From: Helicoverpa zea
Lineage: Eukaryota; Arthropoda; Insecta; Lepidoptera; Noctuidae
Length of the DNA: 64,000 nt
Direction of reading: 5' to 3'
NCBI RefSeq assembly: GCF_022581195.2
Contig: NC_061458.1
Coordinates: forward strand, 11,222,001 to 11,286,000
The position numbers were made by a program, and so were the translations under genes. The notes below the pieces were generated by a model. It made no database searches. It saw only the letters and a list, made by a program, of their open reading frames with translations, and was not told the origin of the DNA. Below are positions 55,301 through 62,700 of the stretch, piece by piece (position 1 is the first letter of the stretch; the number at the start of each line of letters is the position of its first letter).

Positions 55301-58300
55301 TTTCAGGTCCAATCAATGTACACGTACAGCCTCTCGAATGAGACCAATGACTTCGATTATATTATCCAGCACAAACTGCTTACCCAGCCGATCGAAATTG
55401 TTACTTGCGCGTAAGTAGATACGATTTTTTCTGAATCATCCTTTTTTGAATGAGATTCATAGTCACATTTATGTACCTATATACCTACCATAAGGAAACA
55501 TTTATGTGTTTTTTGTACCCTAATGACTGCGAAACTACCGAGCTGATTTGGGAAGTTCTTTCACTGTTGGAGAGCTACACTCTTCTCGACATAGCGATAA
55601 AATATAGCTTATATTACATACCCTATATAACTAGGCTATATTTTATCCCGGTATGGGCCGTAGCTCCCACGGAACGCGGGTGAATTTTGCGGAAAAATCA
55701 ATCCTGAACATATAACTCAAATATTAGGTATTTATATCGCATACTTAGGTATACTTATTTCTTATACCGCAGGACTGAAAAAATCAAGCCCGGATCGAGT
55801 GAGGAATGCTTCCAAGACATCGGTCTGAGTTCCTTCAAAATGAAATCTATGTGCCAGACCACTACATCCAAGCGCAGTCTTCTGGTTTACGACTATAAGA
55901 CTGGGCAAATCAAGAAGAAGCCTTTCGATGTCCCATGCTGCTGTTCTTGTGTTGTATCCGAAACAGTTTAAGTATTTCACCGTCATCTGCCTGCCTTGCC
56001 TTGTCTCAAAGGTTGGGTTCGGCTTCTAACCAGTCTAACCCGATGCAGATGAGTACCAGTGTTTTACAAGCAGCGACTGCTTATCTGACCTCTTCAACCC
56101 AGTTATTTGGGCAGTACCCCTAGACTGGTTGTCAGATTATTCCAACGTCATCAAACAGGATATTTTGTTTAAGAATTTTTGCATCGGTCCTATTATTTTC
56201 CCTTGTGGCAGACTTTAATTGAAATCGAGTTTTACTGCAATTTTCTTAAGATTTTCTAAAGTAGCTTTTAGAATAACGAATGTAAAATGTATTTGTAGCA
56301 CAGAAGACATAGCGTTGCTCAAGTAGCATCATTGTGCGATATCATTTCAAAGACTGATTTAAATAATTATTTTTATACCAATATTAATATTAGATTATTT
56401 TATTTTTCTAGCCACACAGTTAAATTGTTATTTTAATGTAAGCTATTAATAGAAGTTTCCATTGGTAAACTTTAAGTAATGCTTGAATAAATTAGTAGGT
56501 ATTATGAATAAATCATTTCAAACTATAAAACATTTTTTTCTGAAATGGCCGAAATGCTGATTTACCTCTTCGTAGTACTAGCTATTCTTGTGTGTTTACT
56601 TAAATGAGGACTGTTTTCTTCGAATTTATTTGGAATTCAGGAAATAGACTAAACAAGCCTTAAAAACATTCTCAAGGCTAACAAATAAACTCCCTTTTTG
56701 CGCATTCCACCATTCAATAAAAGATCCCTTTATCATTATTATAAAACAACATGATTATTCCGTTACGCACTTCTATTAAAATATACACACAATTCATATA
56801 GACAACGATCGTATGAAAAACTGATTGTATCCACGCGATTTTGAACGTTATGTCTCAATAACAATATTTATTGCCCCTTACTAAAATTTGTTGTTATCTG
56901 ATAAGGAAGCACAGTTATAAAGCCAAGTTAAACTACTTTCGACCTTATTAAAAGGGGAGAAGACAGAATTTTCATCGACTGAAGGAAAACAACGATTAGT
57001 TTAAGCGACTTTATTTGCGTATTGCTTGGCTTCCCTTTACATGAAACTATAGATTTTCTTGTTTATTGGCAAGCTTCTAGTCTTAGCGGCTATTCGTTCA
57101 CGTGTATTAATTTATTATGTATAGAAATAGTGTAAGTAGGTATATTCGACAAGGCTTCTTAGATCGCTTGCATGGTTTTTACAAGACTCATAAATTGTTA
57201 GATAAAATACGTTTTGCTATTCTTAGCAACATGTCTAAAAATACCAAAATATCTACTTCTATTTTTGATTACTGGAACCAATTAATTAAGTAAAAGTTCC
57301 GGTTTCATATCTCTTATCGCGTGCTATCAATATGAAAGTAGGTAAGTACTACCCTAACCTTCTTGTTACCATTGGCAATGATCATAGACAGCAAGGTTGC
57401 ATTTGCAAGGCCAAGGTAAAATAATATGCATCCTATAGACTACAGAACATGCAACAAATATTATGTAAAAATTACATGAAACTCGCTAGTACTCGAGTAA
57501 ACAATTATAGAAGATCATGACTTCTTATCTTTATATGAAACCCAATTAAAAATTAACTGATTGCATGGCAGCACCATGTAATATGCTGTATTGTTGCCAT
57601 GGTATTATTGACTGTTGAGATTTTGTTACTAAGCCACAATTGGTTTCTGGTTTTAAATTAATTTTAATTTAATATTTTGATGATGGTATAGTGTTTTTTT
57701 TTATTTTCTTATTATGATAGAATTGCTAGTATTGCCTTTGCCGTAATGTTATTAGTAAAGTTGTGCCATAATATTACTGCACTACATCTTACGGTATCAT
57801 TAACTTTTACATTATGGTTATCAAAGAAAAATCAAATATAACATGAATAAGTATTTCATTGAATATTCCCAAAATTAATGTATTTTTTTCTCATAAATAA
57901 TATTAAAGATTGAATAGAATATAAAAACATTTTAGTCTAGTATTTTAATATTTTTTCTCTGAACTGGTTGGATGCAAGAATCTTTGCAATTTTTAATTTT
58001 TATTTAGAATATCAAACTCAAGATATAAAATGCTATTGACTGATAATATTATAATATACCTATTTGATACTATGAAGGAAAAATTGTAACAAATTTTGAT
58101 AGTGGAGTACATTATATCATCAATGATTACATATCTGAACACTATGTAGATAATTTATATATTTTTGTTTAAACAATGCTCAGCCATGATAGATGGTTTT
58201 GACGAAATCAGTAAGGTCAAGGAAGGTGACTTAATATTGTATTTGGCGAATGAACACAAGGGAGAACAATTTTTTAAAATATTATACAGCTAAAGGAGAT

Positions 58301-59768
58301 ACTTGAATCGCTTTGCTGACACTGAATTTAACATAAGTTATAAGCTACCTATACTGCATGAGGGCCAAAAATCACTTGGTTGCCATAGAACTAAAGAACA
58401 AGAAATTGTGGTTCATTCACATGATACCATTAGAAAGAAAAAAAAACAAAAGGAGATACATATGTCAGTTAGCACAGCTGTGTGTCTACACCTTGAGGTA
58501 TATTTGATATAAAACACAGGTCAGAATTATTTTGAACCACACCAACATTGTCATGTGGCATTAATTAGACATCTAACACATACCGGTTTTGGGTGATAAC
58601 TTAACAAAACACAGGTTTTGTCATTATTACATAATATAAATACATAGAAGGATGTATTTATATTTCAAGGCTTCACCAGCTCATTGGTGAGTGATAAAAA
58701 CCAAGCAAAACTAAAATAGACTACTTACACATCCACAGGACCAATAAGGTAATTTTGCATCAATTAATATTCATAGATAATAAGAAATCAATGGCCGGTT
58801 GATTGCAAAGAGGTTGTTTATTATCCCGCATATTCTCATTACTGCTCATAAAATTTATGAATGGCCATTAAGTGTAAAAGAAAAATATAATGAAAAACCT
58901 TATTTCAAACCATGTTTCGATGACATTAGACACATTTTTCAACAACAGAAACACGTGGTAATCACTAACAAATCACTATTCACAGACACATTTAATATGA
59001 TAACTGCTTTTAATTACTGTTTCATTCCTTAATGAGGGTGCACAAGTATAAATTAAAAGAAATAAGTTACCCGTCGAGTTGACATTTTGTTGTGAAGAAT
59101 CCTACTGAACTGAACGGTTGGCCATCACCAGTTGACGTAACTGATAAGAATAATATTATCTTGTGTACTTAAGTAACATAGAATATTTTACATGCTGTTA
59201 TCTTACACTGGCAAGTTTCTTCATTCAAGACTGACATGTTTTCACTTCAAATAAATATAACTGAAAGTTTTACAATCTAATGAATTACAGGTGAGTGCGT
59301 TTAGACAATACAAACAATTGTTCATATTTTTTCTTCATTTTTCTACTTAGCTACATGTGTTTTTATCAGCATGAAATGTTGTAATATCATATTTATTTTT
59401 TGTTTCCTCACAAAAGGTCGAAGAGGTTAGGTTGGTTATCTAATGATGATTGAACTTGGAAGTGGTTTGTCAATTTGAATATGGAAAGTAAATCCAAATG
59501 GTTATCTAGATCGTTGTTTAGACAAACTAATCAGGTGTTTTTAGCATGCGAAGGTCGCAAAGACGCATAGTGACGTCCCAATGCAGTTCAAGGGCGGACA
59601 AATCAAGGGCATTCATTTAAAAATATAGCGCATTGACAACATCCCACTTGTCAACAACGATACACTAATTAACTAACTCAATTAAACCTTTTTTTAAATA
59701 ATCAAAAACTTACCCACCTCTTGACAGCTGGCCTGACTGATTACAGAGCTCAACAAAGATTTAAACAT
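31396..59768 (-). CDS. aralar1: Aralar/citrin: calcium-regulated mitochondrial aspartate/glutamate carrier (13 exons, complete)
   Basis: SLC25A12/13 family protein of the inner mitochondrial membrane, exchanging matrix aspartate for cytosolic glutamate in the malate-aspartate shuttle. Exons, 5' to 3': 59768-59718, 50824-50686, 48688-48512, 45674-45388, 44936-44698, 37500-37410, 35057-34982, 34445-34237, 33983-33903, 33573-33361, 32943-32821, 32335-32142, 31573-31396 (stop TAG). The joined length is 2058 bases, 685 residues, a normal size for the family. The N-terminal regulatory half has EF-hand loops at residues 79-90 (DMDKDGYISFSE), 113-124 and 184-195. The carrier half has the three signatures PIDLVKTRMQ, PLEIVKIRLQ and PADVIKTRLQ. 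Exon 1 is the least certain. Its introns hold most of the mobile DNA in the window and a nested antisense gene. Confidence 0.95.
31780..31990 (+). repeat. Dispersed lepidopteran repeat in aralar intron 12
   Basis: It has the block order GATGCTCGATGGATTGTGAT, GAAACTTGGCAGTACTGTAG, then CTTCTTTTTATC, GAAGCGGGTAAAACTGCTGG and CAGAAGTTACTGG. The last blocks match the end of the repeat at 36218-36405 in diverged form. Non-coding. Confidence 0.5.
32030..32097. repeat. Imperfect tandem repeat, CTTCTGTTATA-like
   Basis: Several imperfect units of TACTTCTGTTATA / TTCTGTTATA follow one another in an aralar intron, next to a short GATGAT run at about 32012. This is simple low-complexity sequence. Confidence 0.65.
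33005..33170 (+). repeat. SINE, near-complete diverged copy
   Basis: It has the order CCCGAATGAGTTGGGGTCG, CGGATGCTGCTGAGAACCAG, TTTTCTGGCTTCTAAC, GCGACTGCTGAAAGACAG, then GTGCCTTCCGAAACACC. This is the longest of four copies of the family in the window. It lies in an aralar intron, opposite to aralar transcription. Confidence 0.7.
34575..34715 (+). pseudogene. 3' tail of an RTE LINE
   Basis: Encodes the ending typical of these elements: WRDDLDAYN…, CACTCTAAGGATCGAAAGGT, then GAGGCCTTTGCCCAACAGTG and AATAAAGGCTAAG. Only the last 140 bases are present, as expected from a 5'-truncated insertion. It lies antisense in an aralar intron. Confidence 0.75.
36218..36405 (+). repeat. Dispersed lepidopteran repeat in aralar intron 6
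   Basis: It starts ATACTAATATTATAAAGCTG, passes through GGAACTACTGGTCCGATTTG and GCCCATTTATCGAGGAAGGC, and ends GGCAGAAGCTAGTG. This is one of the most common non-coding repeats in moth and butterfly DNA; the identification comes from recognising the motif. Related pieces lie at 4130, 31780, 52010, 54850 and 55480. Confidence 0.7.
36710..36850 (+). repeat. Dispersed repeat, copy 2
   Basis: Partner of the repeat in YOD1 intron 2 (24590-24735): GCACTTTTGAACGTCAAAAT, AAAAGACAGCCACCAAACG, TTTTTGGCAGGAAGAAGTGG, CTCAACAAACTTCT, AGAAACATTGATTTGA. It explains much of the 114-codon open frame at 36735-37079, which is therefore not counted as a gene. Confidence 0.6.
37099..37243. mobile_element. MITE with imperfect inverted repeats
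   Basis: The left arm begins CCTTACTACAAAAACTTTAA and runs through TTGTCTAAAAAAAATG. The right arm is its imperfect complement (CATTTTTTTAGACAA … GTTTTTGTGGTAAG). About 145 bases, non-coding, in aralar intron 5. Confidence 0.75.
37501..39367 (-). other. Part of aralar intron 5 downstream of the LINE
   Basis: Between exon 6 and the LINE 3' end. AT-rich, with short open frames on both strands and no recognisable domain. I see nothing else in it. Confidence 0.7.
39498..42422 (-). CDS. LINE ORF2: APE endonuclease-reverse transcriptase, 974 aa
   Basis: Residues from about 25 to 275 form an APE-type endonuclease: IATLNTRS, DIIGISEMRR, the GDFNGQIG block and a terminal NSDHKMIRA. The reverse transcriptase runs from about 470 to 740: GKAPGPDQITNELL, VLLHKKGDKGDINNYRPISL, GFVDFNKAFDSL, GVRQGDPISP and the catalytic FADD at 711-714. 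The C-terminal 260 residues carry the GYIYLGQL-like and WAGHMLR motifs typical of insect RTE elements. All key residues that I know of are present and there is no stop or frameshift. The protein nicks the target and copies the element RNA there. Confidence 0.95.
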   Translation of the reverse strand: MGENDHHPLRIDKQQKSINTCDIHIATLNTRSLKSPEKLVELETAIAEINWDIIGISEMRRLGEGIEDHGEYILHYKGETPGQYGVGFMIKRKFTDRIEELKGISERIALLNIKLPVQNSRDELWSIIQVYSPTEAFNKQDTNKIEEFYKTLQNTVDTAHKNIIIMGDFNGQIGECQSGEEYTVGRHGYGCRSKNGARLVNFGLENKLSILNSFFKKKKNKKWTWISPNGLFKNEIDYIMTNKPNFFKDLSIIHSLNFNSDHKMIRATLRGTNTKKSRRLHAVSVPYVDNKNKAEIMNRLKETLEKNEEKEYNKPIEASYCNFINTLKTEARKVSINNKATLSTATNQLLQQRKLLLKGKKNKETRKEIAEISKNINKSIRKDRKEKRANTLQYHIKKTGGVKKAFKELETTKNWMPNMKDKQGKSSAKRLDILNIATVYYKDLYKSKNNEPATTMIDDRQDTESIPPILKEETERAINTQKLGKAPGPDQITNELLRMSMPVIVPKLTDLFNKIISEEVIPDDWTKSMIVLLHKKGDKGDINNYRPISLMSNIYKVFSKIILLRMTNTLDENQPREQAGFRSNFSTVDHIHVLRQILQKYRDYNKIYFLGFVDFNKAFDSLEHHYIWESLEQQGVHKKYIRILKIIYGKSTAQIKLEKAGEEFPIERGVRQGDPISPKIFSAVLELIFRRLGWDSFGLNVNGEKLRHLRFADDLILFSECPMTLVKMLQQLSDESAKAGLTMNLSKTKVMSNSPQKNAITVNDHQLEYVNEYIYLGQLVSPIQSMQKEIERRIANTWRRFWSLSEIMKNKEMPMSEKRKVFNACILPCLTYGCQTWALTEQQQNKLNICQNGIERNVLGVRRRDKIQLKNIKGRTKFGKVQTVCRKLKWRWAGHMLRERREKWTRLITEWYPRESSRSRGRQPKRWEDDLKQVAGPEWLRTAKDRSKWKSLEEAFVERQAVKRRDKPNAESIS
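42519..43241 (-). CDS. LINE ORF1: coiled-coil RNA-binding-type protein, 240 aa
   Basis: Residues about 1-65 are heptad-rich and strongly charged (a coiled coil, rich in E, K and L). RSKNIIIHGLLEEE then looks like the start of an RRM-like fold, followed by a basic region (WKKNEVMKNKKKLKNIHITE) and a low-complexity C-terminus with SSSPYSPDQPKKQQ. This order resembles the L1-type ORF1 nucleic-acid chaperone. It sits 96 bases upstream of ORF2 in a different register, so ORF2 needs re-initiation or similar. It is intact. Confidence 0.85.
   Translation of the reverse strand: MEEQFQLLFDKMKIEMERQTTKLSNTIMEKMEDKLKPLVEENKNLKIKIENLEKKVEYLDREKRSKNIIIHGLLEEEKSTEELLEKLKETFQEELGTPIEGYDIDKIYRIGKPNTSEKPRPTLLGFVSAWKKNEVMKNKKKLKNIHITEDYPKEVLAKRRALKAELIEERNKGKIAFLKYDKLIVKENEKRKRETSSSPYSPDQPKKQQATALFKANRTNAYDVMRRSNSLTNVPTNKKQ
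43305..43410 (-). repeat. TGACA-rich tandem leader of the LINE
   Basis: Imperfect repeats of TGACAATGACAGATG / TGTCATATGACAATGACAG make up the stretch between ORF1 and the probable 5' end. Tandem leader repeats are often promoter-like in LINEs; here that is inference. Confidence 0.65.
43982..44557. promoter_or_regulatory. Cluster of TATCGATA motifs
   Basis: The palindrome TATCGATA occurs at 43982, 44011, 44223 and 44550, with TTATCGATA at 44029 and further GTCGATAG copies near 44271 and 44610. In Drosophila this is the DRE core bound by DREF, and clustered CGATA is bound by the BEAF insulator protein. Function here is unproven. Two of the full motifs lie inside a diverged internal duplication and may simply belong to a repeat. 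Confidence 0.4.
44160..44640. repeat. Diverged repeated element upstream of aralar exon 5
   Basis: Two diverged segments share the order CTTAATGTACAA…CTACTCTCTGGAAATCTATCG, then GTCGATAGAAAACTA, near 44190-44285 and 44517-44630. A GC-richer block (44345-44510, AGCAGCGGCGAGGGAGTGTC, then TAAAAACCGTCGTGTTCCGT) lies between them. The block resembles a dispersed lepidopteran repeat. Non-coding, in aralar intron 5. Confidence 0.55.
45733..48133. mobile_element. DNA-transposon-like composite with repeated GCGTCCA motifs
   Basis: An identical inverted pair (AGGGTCATTTCGCCTGTT at 45975-45992, complement at 47888-47905) sits in longer imperfect inverted repeats that include TAATGACGTCAT-type text on both sides. 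The outermost matching pair is AATAGGGTATT (45733) and its complement (48123). Inside, GCGTCCA or its complement occurs at 46184, 46204, 47397, 47440, 47449, 47493, 47732, 47862 and 47880, always in the flanks of the interior. No transposase frame was found. An RTE remnant at 46525-47040 has inserted into it. It lies in aralar intron 3. The true ends are uncertain. Confidence 0.6.
46525..47040 (-). pseudogene. RTE LINE fragment (end of ORF)
   Basis: The minus strand encodes SYWSMKGELPLCLKRKLVMC, ILPILTYGAQTWSLTESQKS and RLKVCQRSMERSLLSIRLSD, the region downstream of the RT in insect RTE elements. A frameshift follows, then the end motif GAGGCCTTTGCCCAGCAGTG and GGACAGCATAGGC. The 5' part is missing and the frame is broken, so it is dead. 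It belongs to a different family from the intact LINE at 39.5 kb, whose equivalent text is diverged. Confidence 0.88.
48742..48795 (+). pseudogene. Tiny 3' remnant of an RTE LINE
   Basis: Reads GGAGAGGCCTTTGCCTAACC then AGTGGGACAGGCCACGCTAG. Only the end of the element is left, next to the acceptor of aralar exon 3. Confidence 0.55.
48905..48982 (+). repeat. SINE fragment
   Basis: Contains CTAAGTTGGGGTCGACTTCC and AGTATAACAGGATGCAGTG, the 5' half of the SINE family also seen at 33005. Truncated at a T run. Confidence 0.65.
49499..49714 (+). pseudogene. C2H2 zinc-finger tail of a non-LTR element
   Basis: 72 codons without a stop encode ARANERLLWRRDLRTGTAIY, then …IKQKRLRIKNA… and a C2H2 finger (FTCDKCGKKCRAAIGLFSHK, then RKC) ending LRH-stop. 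I know this combination as the C-terminal tail of some arthropod RT elements, where a finger with the IGLxSHxRxC text follows the RT. No RT domain remains upstream. It lies in aralar intron 2, antisense. Confidence 0.7.
50218..50410 (+). repeat. Widespread insect dispersed repeat
   Basis: Begins CTAGACTAGCGACCCGGTCC, GGCTTCGCACGGGG, then ATAAACCTTCCTCTTTAATC, CCGCATCAAAATCCGTTGCG, TAGTTTTGAAGATTTAAGCG and AAAAAGCGACTTTG. This is a very common insect repeat recognised by its text. It is non-coding and lies in aralar intron 2. Confidence 0.75.
50825..54221 (-). other. Aralar intron 1, part upstream of the nested gene
   Basis: AT-rich, with no supported gene. It holds a degraded dispersed repeat near 52010-52140 (TATACTAATTATATTATAAT, GCTTCGAAACTAATGAACAG) and a poly-A run near 52306. 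The last 200 bases before 54222 should include the promoter of the nested spätzle-like gene. ATATATAAGCCGC at about 54050 is a possible TATA box on the plus strand. Confidence 0.55.
54222..55971 (+). CDS. Secreted spätzle-like cystine-knot protein (6 exons, 193 aa)
   Basis: Exons 54222-54248, 54397-54436, 54702-54826, 54999-55085, 55307-55410 and 55773-55971 (TAA) join to 193 residues. A signal peptide covers about residues 1-20 (MATSKYFFALAVVVASSYAA). Two cysteines lie in the pro-part (C34, C40). The last 106 residues start near C88 (WHNCPYRK) and hold C127, C140, C155 and the terminal cluster C183-C184-C185 with C187 (VPCCCSCVV). The final CC-x-C and the domain length fit the neurotrophin-like fold of Spätzle, the Toll ligand. 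The match is by cysteine pattern, not close sequence, so another small cystine-knot family is possible. It is nested in aralar intron 1 on the opposite strand. Introns 3 and 5 carry repeats, and the 3' UTR carries a SINE. No clear dibasic processing site was found before C88. Confidence 0.8.
54850..54960 (+). repeat. Fragment of the same dispersed repeat class
   Basis: AATAAAGTGGACACATTTTT, then GTAGCCTGAAGGCTTCGAAA and CTCCTGAACGTATTTGAAAA. It lies in intron 3 of the spätzle-like gene. Non-coding. Confidence 0.5.
55460..55690 (+). repeat. Dispersed repeat in intron 5 of the spätzle-like gene
   Basis: Contains GACTGCGAAACTACCGAGCT, GATTTGGGAAGTTCTTTCAC, AGAGCTACACTCTTCTCGAC, then GGCTATATTTTATCCCGGTA and GTAGCTCCCACGGAACGCGG. 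It is the same class as 36218, 52010 and 54850. It explains the 77-codon open frame at 55450-55683. Confidence 0.65.
56015..56155 (+). repeat. SINE in the 3' UTR of the spätzle-like gene
   Basis: CTAACCCGATGCAGATGAGT, ACCAGTGTTTTACAAGCAGC, GACTGCTTATCTGACCTCTT, CAACCCAGTTATTTGGGCAG, then TAGACTGGTTGTCAGATTAT. This is the clearest middle section of the family seen also at 18945, 33005 and 48905. It lies 45 bases after the stop codon and before the first AATAAA, so it is probably transcribed. Confidence 0.78.
56486..56491 (+). terminator. Candidate polyadenylation signal of the spätzle-like gene
   Basis: AATAAA about 515 bases after the stop; another AATAAA follows at about 56507. No closer canonical signal was seen. 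Confidence 0.45.
56540..59717 (-). other. Aralar intron 1, part between exon 1 and the nested gene
   Basis: AT-rich, with no supported gene. Plus-strand open stretches at 58187-58291, 58303-58512 and 58799-59032 look a little more protein-like than their surroundings, but no domain could be named (see findings). Confidence 0.5.
59718..59768 (-). CDS. aralar1: Proposed first coding exon of aralar
   Basis: The minus strand has ATG followed by 17 codons (MFKSLLSSVISQASCQE) and a donor GAG|GTGGGT. It is phase 0, as exon 2 (beginning GAGYLKRAD…) needs. Alternative use of the GTAAGT four bases further on would break the frame. Family members vary at the extreme N-terminus, so this rests on frame and position rather than homology. 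A competing first exon is possible at 61628-61453. Confidence 0.6.
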
Positions 59769-62700
59769 TACAGTGTTTTTCTGTCACAACACAGTTTTTT
59801 CGAAAGAATACTGTAATGCTTAATTCGGCAACAATTGTTTAAACTACGTTAGCCCTGATAACACGTCACGATACATAAAAATGTACAAAAATCTATTTTT
59901 GTTAAACACGCACTGTGCTCATGATCGTCTCAGCCGCCCGGCTATGATTGTGTGATAATGCAAAAATATTTAAAAGGTCTTTTGTTTATTCGCTAACCTA
60001 AAACAATTTTGCACTCTTCAACTTGGCCGCACAGCTCCAAGTTTTTTTTTTGCAAATTTTGACGTAATAGTGATGTCCAGTCGATCATGTTTTTGTAGTG
60101 ATGAGTGGAATAATAGTAGCGATAGTATAGTAGCGTGGAATTTGTTAAGTTTAAATACGAAACTAGGTGATTGGTAGAAAGGTAGATCGGTAAAATATTA
60201 ATAAATGCCGGGATTTAAGGAACGGAAAAAAAAAACACTTCCTTTATAGCTTCGAAATAGATAAATCTCGTATTTATTCATCTGTACCGTTTGATCTGCC
60301 GTTTTCATTAATTTGGTACCCACATAAGTACTCACCTACGTAAAGAAATAACGTATTATATTGTTCCTATAATTCATTAATAATAGGTACATGAAATTAA
60401 AAAATATTTGAAATAGTAAGTAGGTACCGTACGTTCCTGTGCGCCTTATTATGAATAGCTTGGTGATGCAGTAACTCTTGCTGTTGCTAGATCTAGTTCT
60501 TACACATAGATGTCGCTACGTGGCCACTGGCTAGCAACATTAATTTTTTTGAATTTTACGAGTGCTAGTAAAAAAATATTGTTAACATCGGTTTGTCGAT
60601 GAAGTGTTTAGATCTTTTGTTTTTGCCTTGCACTAAAATTCTAGGTACTATAGAATAAACTATACTTAATCTTTTAAATCAACACTTGAGATAACAGACC
60701 TATTATGAAAGCAGTCAATTTCAATTAAAAATTTCCTAAACGTGACCTACCTATAATGTGAAATGAAACTATAGCAACTAGATTCACTCAAGCTTATTGG
60801 AGAACTAATAACCAAAACTAGACTGCACCAGTCAGTGTAAAACAGACTAGCAATTAAATAAAAGCCGCAAGCCGAATGCCTACTAACCGGCCGACGTAAA
60901 TTGGGCACAAAATCACGTGTATTACTTATCAGCATGTTTACTGTTGCTCATTAGTTGCCAGGTGTAGACCGGCAACTTTGCAATAATTCTTTTGTTATGG
61001 CTCAAGGTTTAACATGAAAGAAGAACCCTATATTTTGCGATCGATCATCATATTATTATCGTGTGACATCGTGGCTCTTCTGTCTGTCAGGACTTTTTTT
61101 CTCGAGTTCTTCTTTGGACCTGGGATTATCGAGAAGAAATATTTTTGATTTAATAAATATTAGGTAGGTATGTATACATAGGTATCTAGTTCTACTCATA
61201 TTATATTAGGATACGCAAACTTTATTGTTATGTTCAAGCTATTTATAAAATCTGCAAGCCTTTATCTATGTAATAGAGGTGTTTTTGGTGTTTTTTTTCT
61301 CGTGCATCTCAAGGACCAATTGATCTTTCAGTTTATTCAATACCCCTATTTCACACTTTCAAAAATCAAACAGGTCAACCTTTTGTAGCCGCGATCTTAC
61401 ATAAAAATTGCCCGTCTATCCAAACGACCGCTAAACAAACGTCGGAAACATTACCTGCCAGTCCACATTGTAGTTCCCGCCTCTAGTGCTGCGGATTACA
61501 ATTCGAATTGCGAATAATAAGTTCGTTAGTGAATTCGCTGTTGCGGTGGCGACTGCAAACAAATGCTCGTCACTATAATTTGCGCTTCGTGTCCGCAAAA
61601 TATTCTTGCAATCGATTTCAAACCTCATTTCCTATGTGGTAAGGTCTTAAATATGTTTTTGTTTGTCAAAAAGACGTCCCTAGTTTTGAAACGTCTTTAC
61701 AAAGTACCTCACTGAAACTTGTTACAGCAACATCGTCAATTTATTTAAACTTGATAACTTTAACTTTGTAAGTAGTTACTTATCTATGCGCGTTTTAATT
61801 CTAATGGTGATGCTTATGACAATGTCACCGTGGTCCTAGTCCTAGTATTGCCATATTTATTGCGCTATAAATTAAGAAAAACAAAACAGCTTAAAATAGA
61901 TCAAATCCTGTATTAGACATAACAAATCAGAAATAACTAGTCTGTCCCAAAATCTTTTGAGTGGGTTTGTAAAATAATAAATTAGGCGTAATAAGAGATT
62001 AATGTTAATGAAAAGGTTGCTTAATTATCAAGTATTTAAGTAGGTAGATACTCTGAAAATACAAAATACCTAGCATTGGTCCTTGATATGTACTTAGTTA
62101 GTGCCTAAAATATTCAACTTAAAAATTGTACCTATGCTACAACTGAATCTAGTTAAAAATAAAATTCTGCTCAGAAACAAAGAACTGCAAGCAAACAAAA
62201 TCTACATGCCTCCATACATTGCGAACAAGTAAATACAAAGTACAAAACAATTTTACAAAGATTTTTATGCAGTGGGAGTCTTCAGAAATTCTATTACCGT
62301 ACACGGGAAAGTACTGCGTGTAGGACATTAAATATTTTATAGATGCATAGATGCCTAAGTGCATTCAGCTGTAGGGGCTCAAACGCTATGAGTATGGGCT
62401 TGCCTGTACTCAATTTCCATAATAATATTCAATAAACGCTGTAAGGGGACTTTCCGAATAAGCTTTCAGTCCTTTATGATATAACTGCTATAGTCTATGC
62501 TCGGTATACGGACTCCTTGGAGGGAAAGGAGGTCATATTGTTAGTGGCGCTGTCAGTGTTGTTTATGTTCTTTTTTTAGAGCTGTAGGTTACTTGCTTCT
62601 TTTTAAGTATATGTATCTCAGTCAGAATATGTTTTTTCAGGCATTTTAGTGTTTTCGATATCCGCATTAAAATTTTATAACATTACAATATAGGTAACTT

